The position numbers and the translations under genes were made by a program. The notes under the pieces are model-generated. The model did no database searches. It was given only the letters and a program-made list of their open reading frames with translations, and was not told the DNA's origin. This document shows, piece after piece, positions 12,626-23,707 of a DNA stretch of 64,000 bases. This stretch comes from Nannochloris sp. 'desiccata' (lineage: Eukaryota; Chlorophyta; Trebouxiophyceae; Chlorellales; Chlorellaceae): NCBI GenBank assembly GCA_019044685.2, contig JAGTXX020000005.1, forward strand, positions 620,001-684,000, in the 5' to 3' direction. The stretch's first letter is position 1. Each line of letters opens with the position of its first letter.

Positions 12626-12969
12626 CGTCTCTGCTCAATTGGTGCAAGGTATAGTTGGTATCAGAATTAATGATGTTTAGATTGAAAGCCGTCTGAGAGC
12701 GTTAATATCTCAATGCTTGATTGTTTCTGAAATAAAATGCAACTTGCTTGAAGTTACACCCTTGTATTTTTTATCACAGAAGTCCATTTTACGAGCAAAC
12801 AGGCTGATGGGTGCATAACTATATTATCTTAATAGTAAATGCAGGTGGCCAGAAGTGCTGATCACCAACGCCAATTCAGACACAACCCTTTATTAATCTT
12901 TAATCTTGCTTGAAGAAGAACCCTCGACTAATCCTTAGATTATTTGGATCCCTCAGATAGCTGGGCAGT
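12626..12969. promoter_or_regulatory. Divergent intergenic region
   Basis: A 344-bp spacer between head-to-head genes that must carry both promoters. No TATA box or other element was clear enough to name. Confidence 0.4.
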
Positions 12970-13859
12970 ATGTCCTCGCAGAATAGGTGAGAAGCTTGCG
13001 CTGATGAGTAAGAACCTTGTGAAAGTAATTGATATTCATTTTTATTCGATTTCTAAGGTTCGTTTTTCTCTTCGATCATCCCTTTTACAGACTCGTATGC
13101 GTGCCTACAGTCACGGTCCTAGCCGTGATGAAGGCACGATTGACAGGCGCTACCAAAGGCCACGCCCTATTAAAGAAAAAAGCAGATGCCCTCAATATGC
13201 GGTTCCGCCAGATTCTCAAAAAAATTGTCCAAGCAAAAGAAGAAATGGGCACTCTAATGAAAGCTTCCTTCTTCTCTCTAGCTCAAGCTCGCTACTCTAC
13301 AGGCGAGTTTAAACATACAGTCTTAGATAGCGTTGACCAAGCTTCGATCAGAGTCAAACTAACTCAAGACAACGTAGCGGGTGTAAAACTCCCTCGTTTT
13401 GAAAGTGTTAAGCAAGGCAGTGATCCGAAGTTAGGCATGATTGGCTTAGGCACTGGCGGTAAACAGATCCAGGAATGTAGAAAATCATTCATGGATGCTG
13501 TAGATCTCCTTGTCGAGCTTGCATCGCTTCAAACTGCGTTTTTAACCCTAGATGAGGCAATTAAGACCACAAATAGGCGTGTGAATGCCTTGGAGCATGT
13601 AGTTGTTCCAAAATTAGAAAACACAATCCAATACATCAAAGGAGAATTAGATGAATTGGAACGCGAGGAGTTTTTCAGGTTAAAGAAAGTGCAAGGAAAT
13701 AAGAAAAAACATGCAGAAAAGGCTGCAGCTCAAGCAAAGAAGCATATGGCGGTACTCGCGGCAGCGGCAGCAGCGACAGTTGGTGGTGTGGTGCCTGATG
13801 GACCAACTAGTGTTGGTGATGTATTAAATGCTGATCATGATGAAGATGTGATATTTTAG
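12970..13859 (+). CDS. VHA-D: V-type H+-ATPase subunit D
   Basis: Central-stalk (rotor) subunit of the vacuolar proton pump, linking ATP hydrolysis in V1 to rotation of the membrane ring. Exon 1 is only 17 bp (12970-12986, MSSQN plus two bases). The intron 12987-13090 runs from GTGAGA to TTTTACAG, and exon 2 is 13091-13859, giving 261 residues, the usual family size. After the join the N terminus reads [20 protein letters not shown], matching the conserved N terminus of subunit D, then [17 protein letters not shown], and a central long coiled coil. The C-terminal [14 protein letters not shown] and an Ala-rich tail are typical. The exon-1 choice is strongly supported because an unspliced frame would give a hydrophobic N terminus unlike any family member. 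Confidence 0.95.
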
Positions 13860-14353
13860 CTTCGTTTTGTATATTAGGATTCTATTTTACAAGTTTAAAA
13901 AATAAAGAGAAGCAGAGAGGGAGACGACGGGGACTTAATTCCTTTTTGATATTTAGGAGAAGGAAAAAAAAAAGGAACAGGAGGAATTATAGAGTGGTTC
14001 TTCTCCAATTTGGATAAAATAGAAATGTTTAATAGGGATCATTCGGTTTGTTGTTAAGTACTATGAAAAAAAAAGGGAAATAATAGACAAGAGGTCTTCA
14101 GCCTCATTAGTCTGTCCTGGCAGCACCACAAAGTGAAATGAATCGATAAAATTATTTGATGAAATTTGAGATATAGATAAAATGTACTGGAGGATAGGGT
14201 AGGGTAGAAACAAACAAAAGTTCTTTCAGTAACCTTGCTTGTAATAGAATCAGACTGAAAAGAGAGAAAGAATCCAGGGGAACAAGAAAAACGCTACTTG
14301 ATAAACTGACTTTGACAGCCGACGGGGGAAAAAAATTATTTAGAAAAGCTTTC
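13860..14353. other. Convergent intergenic region
   Basis: A 494-bp AT-rich spacer between convergent genes, presumably two 3' UTRs. An AATAAA occurs at about 13900, some 40 bp past the V-ATPase stop, and could be a polyadenylation signal. Nothing else was seen. Confidence 0.5.
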
Positions 14354-16408
14354 TTAGACCCAAGCAGCGAGTTCTCTGTCGCGTCTAGAAACATCCACAG
14401 ATTTCCTGGATTTATATTCATACTCTCCATGGCCACCTTCAGCCAAACTCACATGCCTCAACTTAATTCTAAACAGATTTTCACCACCATTTTCACTCAA
14501 ACCAAATCGAAGCTCGTCTGACGGCATCAACCTAGTAGCAACACCAGGAGTAAGCTGACGGCCGTTCAAGTAGGTACCATACTGGCTGTTTAAATCTGTA
14601 ATGAAATAGTCTTCACCTTGCTGTTCCAAACGTGCGTGTGTGGCAGAAACTGAAGGACAATCGATAGAGACAGTTGCTTCGTGGCCACGTCCAATGACGA
14701 TACCAGGAGAAGAAGTTGCCGAAGAAGAGATAATTGTTCCTTCTTGAGAGTTCTGCAACGCAGCAGGTTGTAACAACCAATGCGCTTGCATCGCTCTCAA
14801 TAATGCATCATCATCACGTAACAATAAATCAAAATCTGCTTGATCAAAGCCCTGAGGTTTATCATCTATCCTGCACTGGCGACGCCACCCATTGGCGGCA
14901 AGTGTGTTTTTATAACCACCCAAAACAAAGTCAAACATCCCCGGCATGGAGTATTTAATAATAACTTGACCAGAGACACGACCGGGGTGAGGAATTTTCA
15001 GCTTTGTCATGGCTTCCAGGGGCCCCAAGCCTTCACCTAAATAAGCTTTATAAGTCGACGCCATCCCAGCTGCCATGCCTGCCATTCCTTGGATAGTGGC
15101 TGCTCTTACAATACGTTTTCTAAAATACTTTTTAAGGATACCTTCAACGTCTACTTCTTCAGCAGATTTGCCTTGGTCAAGAGCTAAATCGACTTGACTA
15201 GTTAAATCAGCAGCAAGCTGGAAAGCGTCTTCGATTGCCATGCACCCGCCTTGTCCGAGGTTTGGTTGCATGGCATGAGCAGAGTCACCAAGCAAAGCGA
15301 CCCTCCCATCAGTCCACCTGAATATAGGGGGTCTATCGTAGATATCCCTACGTAAGACATCTTCTTCAGGAGTTTCCATGATTAAATCGGTCACTTTATC
15401 GCTCCAGTGACCAAATATTTCCATCAATCTTTCTTTGCGGCGACCGTCTTGGTCAGAGCCACCTGCAGGTTCTTGATGGAAAGCATACCACTGCATTTTA
15501 CCTCCCCCAACGTCACTACTCACGAAATATTGTCTATTACCAAGGAATACACGGTAAGCAACAGTGTCAATGTCCGGGGGGGTGAAGTTGGAGATGCCTG
15601 TATAGCAAGTGTATTGAGAGTAGGTGGCTTCTGATTCACCGACCATCTGAAAACGGATTTTTGACCGAATGCCGTCTGCACCAACAATTAAATCACCGGT
15701 AAACTCTCTACCATCTTCTGCAATTACTTTAGCATACCCAGGGTGGTTTTCATACTTCATAATGTGGACTCCATTGGTGATGACATCGTCGCCTCCGAGG
15801 GCGCGTACGCGATCAGCAAGAATTTGTTGTAATGTGTAGCGACCGATAACACGAGTTACAGGGAGACCGTTGTCTACTGCAGGGTGGAAGGTATCGAATT
15901 TGCAATACCAATCTCCGGTAAGACCGTCGCAGAGACCGTTGATTCTATCTCCAGTGATGCAGCCTTCTTCTAAGATTTGTTCGGCCGTTTCTTCGTCAAG
16001 GGCTTCTAAAGCAGCGAGAGCATTGCTTTGTACTTGAATTGGGCCGCGGTATTTACCTTCACCACGGACAGCGGTGAGATCACGCTCAAGAACTTGGACT
16101 TGGTAGCCTTTCTTCAAGAGGCCGGTTGCAAGAACAAGGCCACCAATGCCGCCACCGACAATGACGACTTTGAGAGGAGCATCTTTAAGAGAGGTAGAGA
16201 CAGCGTGTGTGGAGCTAGCAGAAGGGGCTTCTACAGCCTGGCAAATAACCCTAGGGTGCACGGAAGCTGGTGCACGACGATGGCTGAGAGATCGAGAGGT
16301 GCAATTTCTCTTGTGTTGGTGGGTTTGGAAAAACGCCACTGCTCCCAAAGGCGTTACTTTGGCGTCTAAGAGGCCATAGGATGCCTTTATAGAGGTTGAG
16401 GCAAGCAT
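14354..16408 (-). CDS. ZEP: Zeaxanthin epoxidase with C-terminal FHA domain
   Basis: FAD monooxygenase of the xanthophyll cycle that converts zeaxanthin to antheraxanthin and violaxanthin on the stromal side of thylakoids, using reductant from ferredoxin. One 684-residue frame. Residues 1-65 are a Ser/Arg-rich transit peptide. The FAD-binding fold begins at VVIVGGGIGGL (~82) and continues with the LERD strand end. The second FAD motif is VALLGDSAHAMQPNLGQGG. The C terminus (~590-660) is an FHA domain with GRGHEATVSID, SATHARL and LNSQYGTYLNG, the typical ZEP tail. Length is close to plant ZEP (about 660-670). All recognisable motifs are intact. It is head-to-head with SDS22. Light-responsive regulation is known for the family but cannot be read from this DNA. 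Confidence 0.96.
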   Translation of the reverse strand: MLASTSIKASYGLLDAKVTPLGAVAFFQTHQHKRNCTSRSLSHRRAPASVHPRVICQAVEAPSASSTHAVSTSLKDAPLKVVIVGGGIGGLVLATGLLKKGYQVQVLERDLTAVRGEGKYRGPIQVQSNALAALEALDEETAEQILEEGCITGDRINGLCDGLTGDWYCKFDTFHPAVDNGLPVTRVIGRYTLQQILADRVRALGGDDVITNGVHIMKYENHPGYAKVIAEDGREFTGDLIVGADGIRSKIRFQMVGESEATYSQYTCYTGISNFTPPDIDTVAYRVFLGNRQYFVSSDVGGGKMQWYAFHQEPAGGSDQDGRRKERLMEIFGHWSDKVTDLIMETPEEDVLRRDIYDRPPIFRWTDGRVALLGDSAHAMQPNLGQGGCMAIEDAFQLAADLTSQVDLALDQGKSAEEVDVEGILKKYFRKRIVRAATIQGMAGMAAGMASTYKAYLGEGLGPLEAMTKLKIPHPGRVSGQVIIKYSMPGMFDFVLGGYKNTLAANGWRRQCRIDDKPQGFDQADFDLLLRDDDALLRAMQAHWLLQPAALQNSQEGTIISSSATSSPGIVIGRGHEATVSIDCPSVSATHARLEQQGEDYFITDLNSQYGTYLNGRQLTPGVATRLMPSDELRFGLSENGGENLFRIKLRHVSLAEGGHGEYEYKSRKSVDVSRRDRELAAWV

Positions 16409-16745
16409 TAAGGAGTTCTAAACCCTAAATGTTTTCAATTTCAATTTGTGGAACAAAATGTGACAGCTTGATAAAAATACTGAAAGTTATTGAAAGTGCA
16501 CTCTTCGCCCTTGTTTATATTGTATATCTATGCAGAAAAACATTTATCGTGCCTTGAGCACGTCGGACCTGCGTATAAGCAGCGTGTAACCAAGATACGC
16601 TCCATGCACTTTATCGCCACCGCGGTGGGGCTGCCAGATAAGTTTGAAAATTGTAACAAATTCTAGTTCAAAACAACCCTTTATCGTAATACCCATTTTA
16701 ATATAAATATACTCTTCAAGTCTTGAAAGGCTTCGTCTTCCAATC
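16409..16745. promoter_or_regulatory. Divergent intergenic region
   Basis: A 337-bp spacer between ZEP and SDS22 start codons that must serve both promoters. No specific element was identified. Confidence 0.4.
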
Positions 16746-17944
16746 ATGTCATCGGACGTGATCGAACAAGGAGCAGAAGAGTTGGACCTTACAAACGCGC
16801 ATCTGCCTACGCTTGCAGATGTTCAATTAAACCCATCATTGAAGGTGAACTTGAATTTTTGAACGCATTAGGATTATCTTTTATCAATCAGCATCAAATT
16901 TTGATCCAAGCCAACCCGTTGCCGCTTGCTCACCTCTCCTCTATTTCTTCTCCTTTCCTACAGACGCTCGACCTGACAGCCAACAGGTTAAAACATTTAG
17001 AACCCAACCTCTTAGACCTTCCGAACCTAACATGGCTGTCTTTACGCCAGAACCAGCTCTCTGACCCTACAGAAGTGGAGGCATTAGGCAGCGGCGCCTC
17101 GTTACGCCACCTAGAACTTCGAGATAATCAATTCACTGCTGCCCCTAAAATAACAAATTTCACTTGTTTAACATACTTGGAACTTTCTTACAATGAAATT
17201 CGATGCTTGGAACCCCTCGCTGAGCTCCAAGCTCCTAAAATTAAGCAATTATATGCCGCACAGAATAAAATCTCAGTCATCCAAGGCGTCTCACAACTCA
17301 CTTCCCTTGATATATTAGAGCTCGGCAGCAACCGCATTCGAGTTATCGAAGGTGTGGATACTCTTACAAACTTAAAAGAGCTTTGGCTTGGTAGAAATCG
17401 TATTGCTGAGATCTCAGGACTTGATAATTTGGTTAATCTAAAGAGAATATCATTGCAAAGTAACCGATTGACGTCAACTTTAAATTTGAGCAATTGTACT
17501 GCTTTGGAGGAGTTGTACCTCAGTCACAACGGCATAGAAGAGCTTCAGGTAGGAATTATTATTTATAATTAATCAAAACTGTTCCTTTTCTATGTGGAAG
17601 AACTAAAAATTAATCAGAACAACCTCCCCGTCAATTTTTTCAAAAAAAAAAATCTGCAGGGCTTAGAATCTTTAATTAATTTAAAAATTCTGGATGTTTC
17701 CAGCAACCGCATTAAATCTCTCAAGGGTGTTGAAACTTTAACCAATCTTACAGACTTATGGGCGAATGACAATGGTGTAGAAAGTATGGATGAAGTAGAA
17801 GCTGTCCTCAAGCCGATAGCAAAAACGCTCGAAATAGTTTATTTGAGAGGAAATCCTTGTGCTTCTGATGAGAAATATAAGCTTCGTATGTTGTATTTAT
17901 TGCCTAAATTAGAACAATTAGATGATAATCCTGTAGAACGTTGA
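16746..17944 (+). CDS. SDS22: Protein phosphatase 1 regulatory subunit SDS22 (LRR protein, three exons)
   Basis: Leucine-rich-repeat partner of the PP1 catalytic subunit (human PPP1R7), which controls PP1 maturation and mitotic function. Exons 16746-16844, 16964-17548 and 17660-17944 join in phase 0 at both introns (119 and 111 bp; donors GTGAAC and GTAGGA; acceptors CTACAG and CTGCAG) to give 322 residues. Exon 1 encodes MSSDVIEQGAEELDLTNAHL, the start of the LRR fold. The remainder is a run of 22-residue repeats of the type LKELWLGRNRI and LDILELGSNRI, ending in a capping motif near YLRGNPCASDEKYKLRMLYLLP. Human SDS22 is somewhat longer at its N terminus. Other LRR proteins of this size exist, but the 22-residue SDS22 repeat and the cap make this call strong. 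Confidence 0.88.
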
Positions 17945-18310
17945 ATAAAAATAAAGCCAAAAAAAGTGTAAATAGATTCGTCTTGACTTAAAAAGAAAAT
18001 TCGCTGATTGAAGATTCGAATCAGCCAGCATCCTCGCAACTGCCTTGGCACTTGCTGGCTGCTCGCCAGAAATGAGTAGGTGCTGCGCCAATATTCACAT
18101 AATTGTAGCCTCGACGCTTTTTAACTAGCATTCTAATAGAATTAACTTGTAAAGACAAACTCGTTATTCTATCTTCCTTGCTACCTATCAAGGTCTATAA
18201 AAACACTAAAACGACTGCGACAGCAGAAGTTTCTCTTTCGGAACTTCGAATTTGAAACTCTACCCTCGTGATATTTCCCCTCGTGATCCCTTTTAGTAAG
18301 TTGCGCAGCT
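17945..18310. other. Intergenic region with short inverted repeats
   Basis: A 366-bp spacer between two rightward genes. It holds a 9-bp perfect inverted repeat (CAGCCAGCA 18022-18030, TGCTGGCTG 18053-18061) and the 10-bp palindrome GATTCGAATC at 18013-18022. These could form hairpins in the SDS22 3' UTR or be protein-binding sites; neither is shown. Confidence 0.45.
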
Positions 18311-20484
18311 ATGAAGAGCGCAACAATGAATAGGCTGCTCAATAGCAGGAGCCCTTCCGTGGCCAAGGCTACCCAGTGCAGCAACAAAACATCCAATGCT
18401 GCTTCCCCCTCGCCAGCTTTCAATATCGGCCACCTGAAAAGAAGCCTGCCTGGCAGTTTCTCTTCCCAACGCAATGTATCTGTAGCTGCAAAACACCGTG
18501 AAAATGCTGAGCCTATGGCGAGAGCTCTCTCTGGAGACATGGTGAGTTCAAAATTGGTGCCAGTTTCAAAAATCCCCCCCCCCCCCCCCCCCCCCTCCCC
18601 GAGATTTCTGGGGGTACCATCCGCCCAGAAGCTATCTCACTAATTCTTTTCTACCCACTTGTCTCTGATTAATAGCCCCATGAATTCTTGGTTGAATACC
18701 TTTCTAACCTAATTAAAACTTGATTTTCCCTATTACAGACTACAGAGGCTCCTTTCTTAGAGCCCTTTTTCCGTACTTTTGTCCTTGGGGTTGGCACAGG
18801 TGCTCTCCTGGAAGGCGGCCATGTCGCTCTTCAAGTTCTCGCTGGATCTTTCCCTGGTGTTTCCCAGTACTCTCCCTTAATTGTCGCTGACCACGTCACT
18901 GCGTTTGCTTCTTGGATTGCTCTCTACGCAATTGAAGCTGTTGCAATCATGGCGGTGTTGCAGAGAAATGATTGGAAGAGCGGTGCAGCTGCGGCTGAAG
19001 AAATCCGCAGCTTGACTACTTTACCAAAAAAGATGTTCCCTATCCGTTCCCACATCTTTAAAAACTTGATGAAGGCTGGTAAAACTATGACCAAGAAGAC
19101 AGTTGAAATTAGCAAAACCACCAACACAGAGGTGTTCAACGATGCAGCCGAGATGGTCGTCGATGTAGAAGCTGAAGTACCTGCAGCTCCTGCTGCACTT
19201 CCTCTTGTCAATGCTGCTGCTAGCTTGAGCAGCACTGATGGTAGTGTCGTAGAAGCTCCTGTTGCTCGTGAAGCTAGTCGTATGGCTCGTAGTACTGGAG
19301 TTGGCTCCATTTTGCCTCGTAAACCTCCTTCCCCCCGCAAACCGACTCCTGGAGGCGGAGATGAAGAAGAAAATCCTCACGCAGCACAGTATGCAAAGCG
19401 TGCTAAAGAACTTCGTGACCGTGAAGGATATTTGAAGAACGTCTGGTATGCTGCTGCCATTTCTGATAATGTCGGTAATAAGCCTCACAAAATCCAGCTG
19501 TGCGGTAAAGAGATGGTACTTTGGCGCGATCAGAAGACTGGTGCTGTTCACTGCATTGATAACGCATGCCCCCATCGTGGTGCTCCTCTCAGCTCTGGCT
19601 GGGTATCAGAAAAAGAAGGTCACTCCTGCATCTCCTGCGGTTACCACGGCTGGGCCTTTGACGGCAAGGGCTCTCTCCATGACGTCCCTGCTGCTGCGAA
19701 TAAAGGTGAATGGCCTAAACGTTCTTTGATGGATGCATACCCTGTTGTAGAGAAAGGTGGTTTTATTTGGTTGTTCTATGGCTCTACTAAATTGCCAGAG
19801 GATGCTCGGCCCCCTATTCCTGTTATTCCCGAGCTGGAAGATCCTACTTGGAAGCCTGTTTTTGAGGAGATGGAATTTGAAGCTAATCATTTTGGTGTAT
19901 TTGAAAATGCTATTGATATGGCACATATCCATTACTTGCACAATGATTCTTTCGGTAACCAAGAAGCTCCTGAGATCAGAGACATGGAAGCTACCTCTGA
20001 TGCCTACTCTGTTACCGCTAAATTCAAAATCCAAAATAAGCCGGTCAACGCATTCTGGGCGTTGTTCAAGGTACCTGTTGTCGAAGTCACCGCTACTGCA
20101 TACTTGCCTTCTACCTCTGTGGTATCTTTCACTTTAGCTAATGGGTTGAGCTTTATTACTTTTGTCAACACGGTTCCTATTTCTGCGACAAGAAGCATCA
20201 ACCGCTTTTCCTTGATTAGAAAAATCTCCTGGGATAAGACTGGCTTGTTCAACGCGAGAGCGTGGGATGGCATGGCTCGTAAGGCTATGATTAAGATTCA
20301 AACTGAAGATAAGGCCATGCTCGAACAGTTGAAGTATGATCAACTTCCAGCTGAGTTTTCCGTAAGAGCTGATCTGCCACAGGTTCAGTTTAGAAAACTG
20401 AGGCAGCAGTGGGCTGAGATGGTTGGTGTTGTGCCTACTGAGCTTGAAAGACCTCCTTATACCGTGAGCAACAAAGATATGTAG
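18311..20484 (+). CDS. Rieske-type non-heme iron oxygenase, plastid-targeted (CAO/PAO-like superfamily)
   Basis: Oxygenase with a Rieske [2Fe-2S] centre and a mononuclear iron site; the substrate is not determined. Exon 1 is 18311-18541 and exon 2 is 18739-20484, with donor ATG/GTGAGT, acceptor ATTACAG and phase 0, giving 658 residues. Exon 1 is a Ser/Ala/Arg-rich transit peptide. The start of exon 2 (residues 88-150) adds two hydrophobic stretches (FVLGVGTGALLEGG and FASWIALYAIEAVAIMAVL). A charged Ala-rich linker follows to about 300. The Rieske ligands are CPHRG (~353) and CGYHGW (~377). The iron site fits E-x3-D-x2-H-x4-H (~466-478). In plants the superfamily includes chlorophyllide a oxygenase and pheophorbide a oxygenase, but the motif context differs from canonical CAO and the hydrophobic segments are N-terminal. 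I therefore leave the substrate open. Confidence 0.85.
18574..18595 (+). repeat. Homopolymer of 22 cytosines inside an intron
   Basis: An uninterrupted C22 run, followed after one T by CCCC, lies 33 bp into the intron of the Rieske oxygenase gene. It is a simple repeat of likely variable length and is also error-prone in sequencing. Confidence 0.95.
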
Positions 20485-21179
20485 ATTTTCAAATTAGTAC
20501 TCGAGTTTTAGCAGTTTTTAATAGTAGTTAAGTTGATGTTTTTTTTCCCCTTCTGCTGCTGAGCGAGCGTGAGAAATTTGTGAGAGAAAAAATAATTACC
20601 AAAGTTGAAACCGAATCATCCCCATTTTCTTAGATTTAATTGCATTCATTTCTTTTTGGAAGATTAATTATAACGTACTTCAGCTTTTATTTCGTTGCAT
20701 ATTCTTTTTAGACCTTTATACATTTCTTAATAAAACTCTTTCGAAGTTTAAATTTTAATTTCTTTACCGCTTCCCCTTGCTTGGCCGTGGGACGTGCTTT
20801 TAATTTTAAGGAGGAGATTTCCCCTTTGCATGACCTTGCATATTGCATAACGTTTTTCCTTGTTCCTGTTCTATAAAAAATGATGATGATATCTACCGGA
20901 TACAAACCATTTCATTGAAGTTTTCTAGTTTTAGTTTTAAATTTGCATTCCAATTTCCCGTCTGGTTGTGTTGACTAGCTAACAAACTTTGCTGGCCGGC
21001 GCTGTATAAAATTGACGAATTCACTTAAGCATTTGCATCTAATTGCCGCCAGTTGTAAATATAAACTCGACAAACAAACAGAAGAAAAATAAAACAATTC
21101 AAGCTATCCAAAAACAAAACAACGAAATGAATGTCTACTGCCACGTGACGTAAAAATAAAATTTCAAAATCTCGACCAC
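20485..21179. other. Long convergent intergenic region
   Basis: A 695-bp AT-rich spacer between convergent genes, probably 3' UTRs. Both strands were read for exons with splice sites and for RNA genes, and nothing convincing was found. Confidence 0.55.
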
Positions 21180-22314
21180 CTAAGAAGGTGGGATAGATAC
21201 TCTTATCAATTCCAGCTCATACTCCAGCTCTGCATCAGGCGGTACCAATCCTTGCTTCTCAGGCACGTGTTCAGTTGGCCTTAACGTCGTTCCTCTCTCT
21301 CCGAAACCCAAATTAGCTGGTATGACAACTTTTCTTTTTCCACCCGCTTTCATTGTTGATAAAGCAAGCTCTGCACCTGGGCATAGACCGCCAGTGAAGG
21401 GCCGGGAACCGTATAAGAACACAATAGGTTTACCCCGGCTTTTGGTATCCTCAAATACCTCGCCTGAAAGTAGAGAAGAAATTAAAAATCAAGTAAGATT
21501 GAGGTAGAAAACTTTTTATTTTCCCCGACAACGTCACAGCACTCTCTGTATTTATTTAGTATTTAGGTTTATAATTGTTTAAGGGAAAAAAGCATGATTA
21601 ATTCTCACCATTTGCGGTTGCTTTATAATCTAAGATGATCAAATACCCTTTTTGAGGCGGTGCACCTCCTCCAATCCTTAAATCTGTATATCTAATCCCC
21701 TCGGGCGTTAGTATTTCTTTGGCTGCAGCAACGTCCTTAGTCTCTCGTTCAGCTTCCGCTACTTCAATACGTGTCTTTACCTGCTCACTGACGACTCCAA
21801 AGGTAAGAAAACCTAGCCATGCAAGACCTCCAGCAATGCCGAATCGGCGTGTGAGCTGTGTAGCAATGAAATCAGTAGAGTCTGCTTGACGTTTTGATGA
21901 GCTTCGGGAAGAAGGGCGTTGTTGATCTTGTTGAGCTTGTTCTGCTGCACGCAGAGCGTCTTTTACGCTATCAGTGGATGGTGTAGGATTTTTATCTTCG
22001 TTATTAGGTGTTGGACTGCTGCGGCATAGAGCTTTGCGAGCTGCAAGGAAGAAGTGTGCGGTTCATAAGTTTAATTGACGGCAGCAGCGGGATTGGTGGG
22101 ATGAAATGATTGTTTTGCACAATAGAGCGATATTTGGCATTAATTCTCGACATACAATCAGTTAAATGTTATTTAGCTTACTTTTACGAGTATTTTGTGC
22201 ATTGTGAGCTACGAAAGGTGAGATTCCCAGTGATCGAATTGACATCGCAGAGCAGCGATGTGGGCTACCAGCGTAAGCTAAAGGGACCATCACACCAGCT
22301 GATGCAGAGATCAT
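21180..22314 (-). CDS. FKBP-type peptidyl-prolyl isomerase, plastid lumen-like (three exons)
   Basis: Proline isomerase of the FKBP fold. Exons are 22314-22182, 22040-21609 and 21463-21180. The introns (141 and 145 bp) have donors GTAAGC and GTGAGA and acceptors TTGCAG and TTTCAG. Phases are 1 and 1, giving 282 residues. Residues 1-50 form a Ser/Ala/Arg-rich targeting region. Low complexity rich in Gln and Ser follows, then a hydrophobic stretch (FGIAGGLAWLGFLTFGVV). The isomerase domain occupies about 150-282: LTPEGIRYTDLRIGGG, VFEDTKSRGKPIVFLYGSRP, MKAGGKRKVVIPANLGFGE, and the final strand LEYELELIRVSIPP. That ending is typical of plant thylakoid-lumen FKBPs. The hydrophobic segment could be a lumen-transfer signal or a membrane anchor. 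Substrate is unknown. Confidence 0.87.
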
Positions 22315-22605
22315 TGTATTTTAAGTAGAATGTTATGATAATTAAACTAAAAACAAGTTCTTTAGACTCCCTCTTACTTTCACTGGATGACCTCAACGGC
22401 GGAGCTGCGTCCGGCGCCCTGCTTCCCTTCTTTAAACTGAAAGAAACATTACAGATATCTAAGAAACAGATAATAAAATATAAGAGGTTAAGGAATACTG
22501 TTGTATCAAAACTGGCATATTATACAATGGGGGAAAAACAAATCATTCTATATTAACTACAAAAGTTTTATTCTACCGCTCTTTGGTTTATCGATCCTTA
22601 TCATA

Positions 22606-23596
22606 TTATTTATTTTCCAAGAGCGCTGCGAACGACACTTCATCATTTGAGCTATCAAGGTCCTGCAATTGAGACCTTGCTTCTTCTAACTTGGCAGCTA
22701 AATCTTGATATTTTTGCCAATCAGCTACAGAAGAACGACGGGCTCGTTGCTGCACCAGAGCCCTCTGTTTCTCAGGGCTATCCTCTGACAGCTGAGAAGC
22801 TGTGATAGAGAGCTGTTTACTAAGACGGTCTAATACACCTAGTTGCTCCTCCCAACCACCATTACCATCACCACTACCAGCTGCAGGTGTTCTCGTGGTA
22901 GAAGATAGCTGCCGGGGGGTGTTATAGGACGAGCTGGGTGGAGGCGGTGTACTATTGGCAGACCTAGGAGGAGTTCTTGGGCTCGGTTGAGGGTTTAATC
23001 TCGATGATGAGCGTCTAGGAGGAGATCTGGGAGGAAGGGCTGCCGATGGAGTTGCCTTTCTGCTACTAGAGACAGCTTGAGGCTTGCTTGCAGAAGGAGC
23101 AACAGGAGGAGCAGCGTGGGTGGTGCTGGTGCTGGCGGTGAAGGTGGCATCTTTTTCAGATGACTGTGCTGAGATTCTCCATGCTCCTTTAGAAGACCTC
23201 GTAACCAGTAGTGCATCATTACTAGGAGATGCTGTGTTTTCTGTGTTGGGTGCAATGCGTTCAGAGCCACTGCTGCTAAAACTGCCTGTTTCATTTCGAA
23301 TGGCTAACAATCGGTCTCTAAGTTTGTTTAAGTTTGCGGTCGCAGATATGGGTGTGTGTTCAGTCTTTTTGGAATCATTTACTTTCCCTGCAAAGACAGA
23401 GAACGTCGAAATTTAGGTTCAGAACAACTTTTGTCTACAACTGCAACGCTGGAACTTTTGATAATCAATGAACAAGATTTATAGCTTCTAGTTTTTGAAC
23501 TCGCAACGCACCGCTCCCAAGCCACTTTGATACTTTAGTGGTCGGAGATGGAGGGGCTTTGAGCTCCTCTTGTCTCGTTAACGCTGCGTCAGACAT
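22606..23596 (-). CDS. Unknown Ser/Pro-rich protein with C-terminal coiled coil (two exons)
   Basis: I do not recognise this gene. Exon 1 is 23596-23512 (MSDAALTRQEELKAPPSPTT...) and exon 2 is 23387-22606. The intron 23388-23511 has donor GTGCGT and acceptor TTTGCAG and phase 1, giving 288 residues. Residues 40-60 (TANLNKLRDRLLAIRNE) are a short helix. About 65-195 is Ser/Thr/Pro/Ala-rich and probably disordered, with basic patches such as PRSPPRRSSSR that look like kinase or nuclear-localisation sites. About 200-288 is charged and helical (LGVLDRLSKQL, KYQDLAAKLEEARSQLQDL). There is no transmembrane segment or signal peptide. The architecture would suit a microtubule- or chromatin-associated adaptor, which is a guess. 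The small gene at 23708-24015 lies just upstream on the same strand. Confidence 0.72.
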
Positions 23597-23707
23597 CTGA
23601 ACGGAATTCTTCAAGTTCGGTATACGGTAGATGTAATTCCTAGAGATTTATGAGCAAGGAGCTATCAATAAACCATCAATGCAATATTATATAATTTTTA
23701 AAGATAT

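Noticed and set aside
16418..16428. Telomere-like AAACCCTAAA near 16420
   Set aside because: A single partial unit between two genes, not an array; no sign of a chromosome end or interstitial telomere.
18008..18030. tRNA-like TTCGAAT element
   Set aside because: The flanking bases on either strand cannot form a T-arm stem, and no D-arm, anticodon arm or acceptor stem is present.
23597..23652. In-frame upstream extension of the Ser/Pro-rich gene (reading NYIYRIPNLKNSVQ before the ATG)
   Set aside because: It has an in-frame stop just upstream and a phase that does not match the donor of the next exon to the right; more likely 5' UTR.
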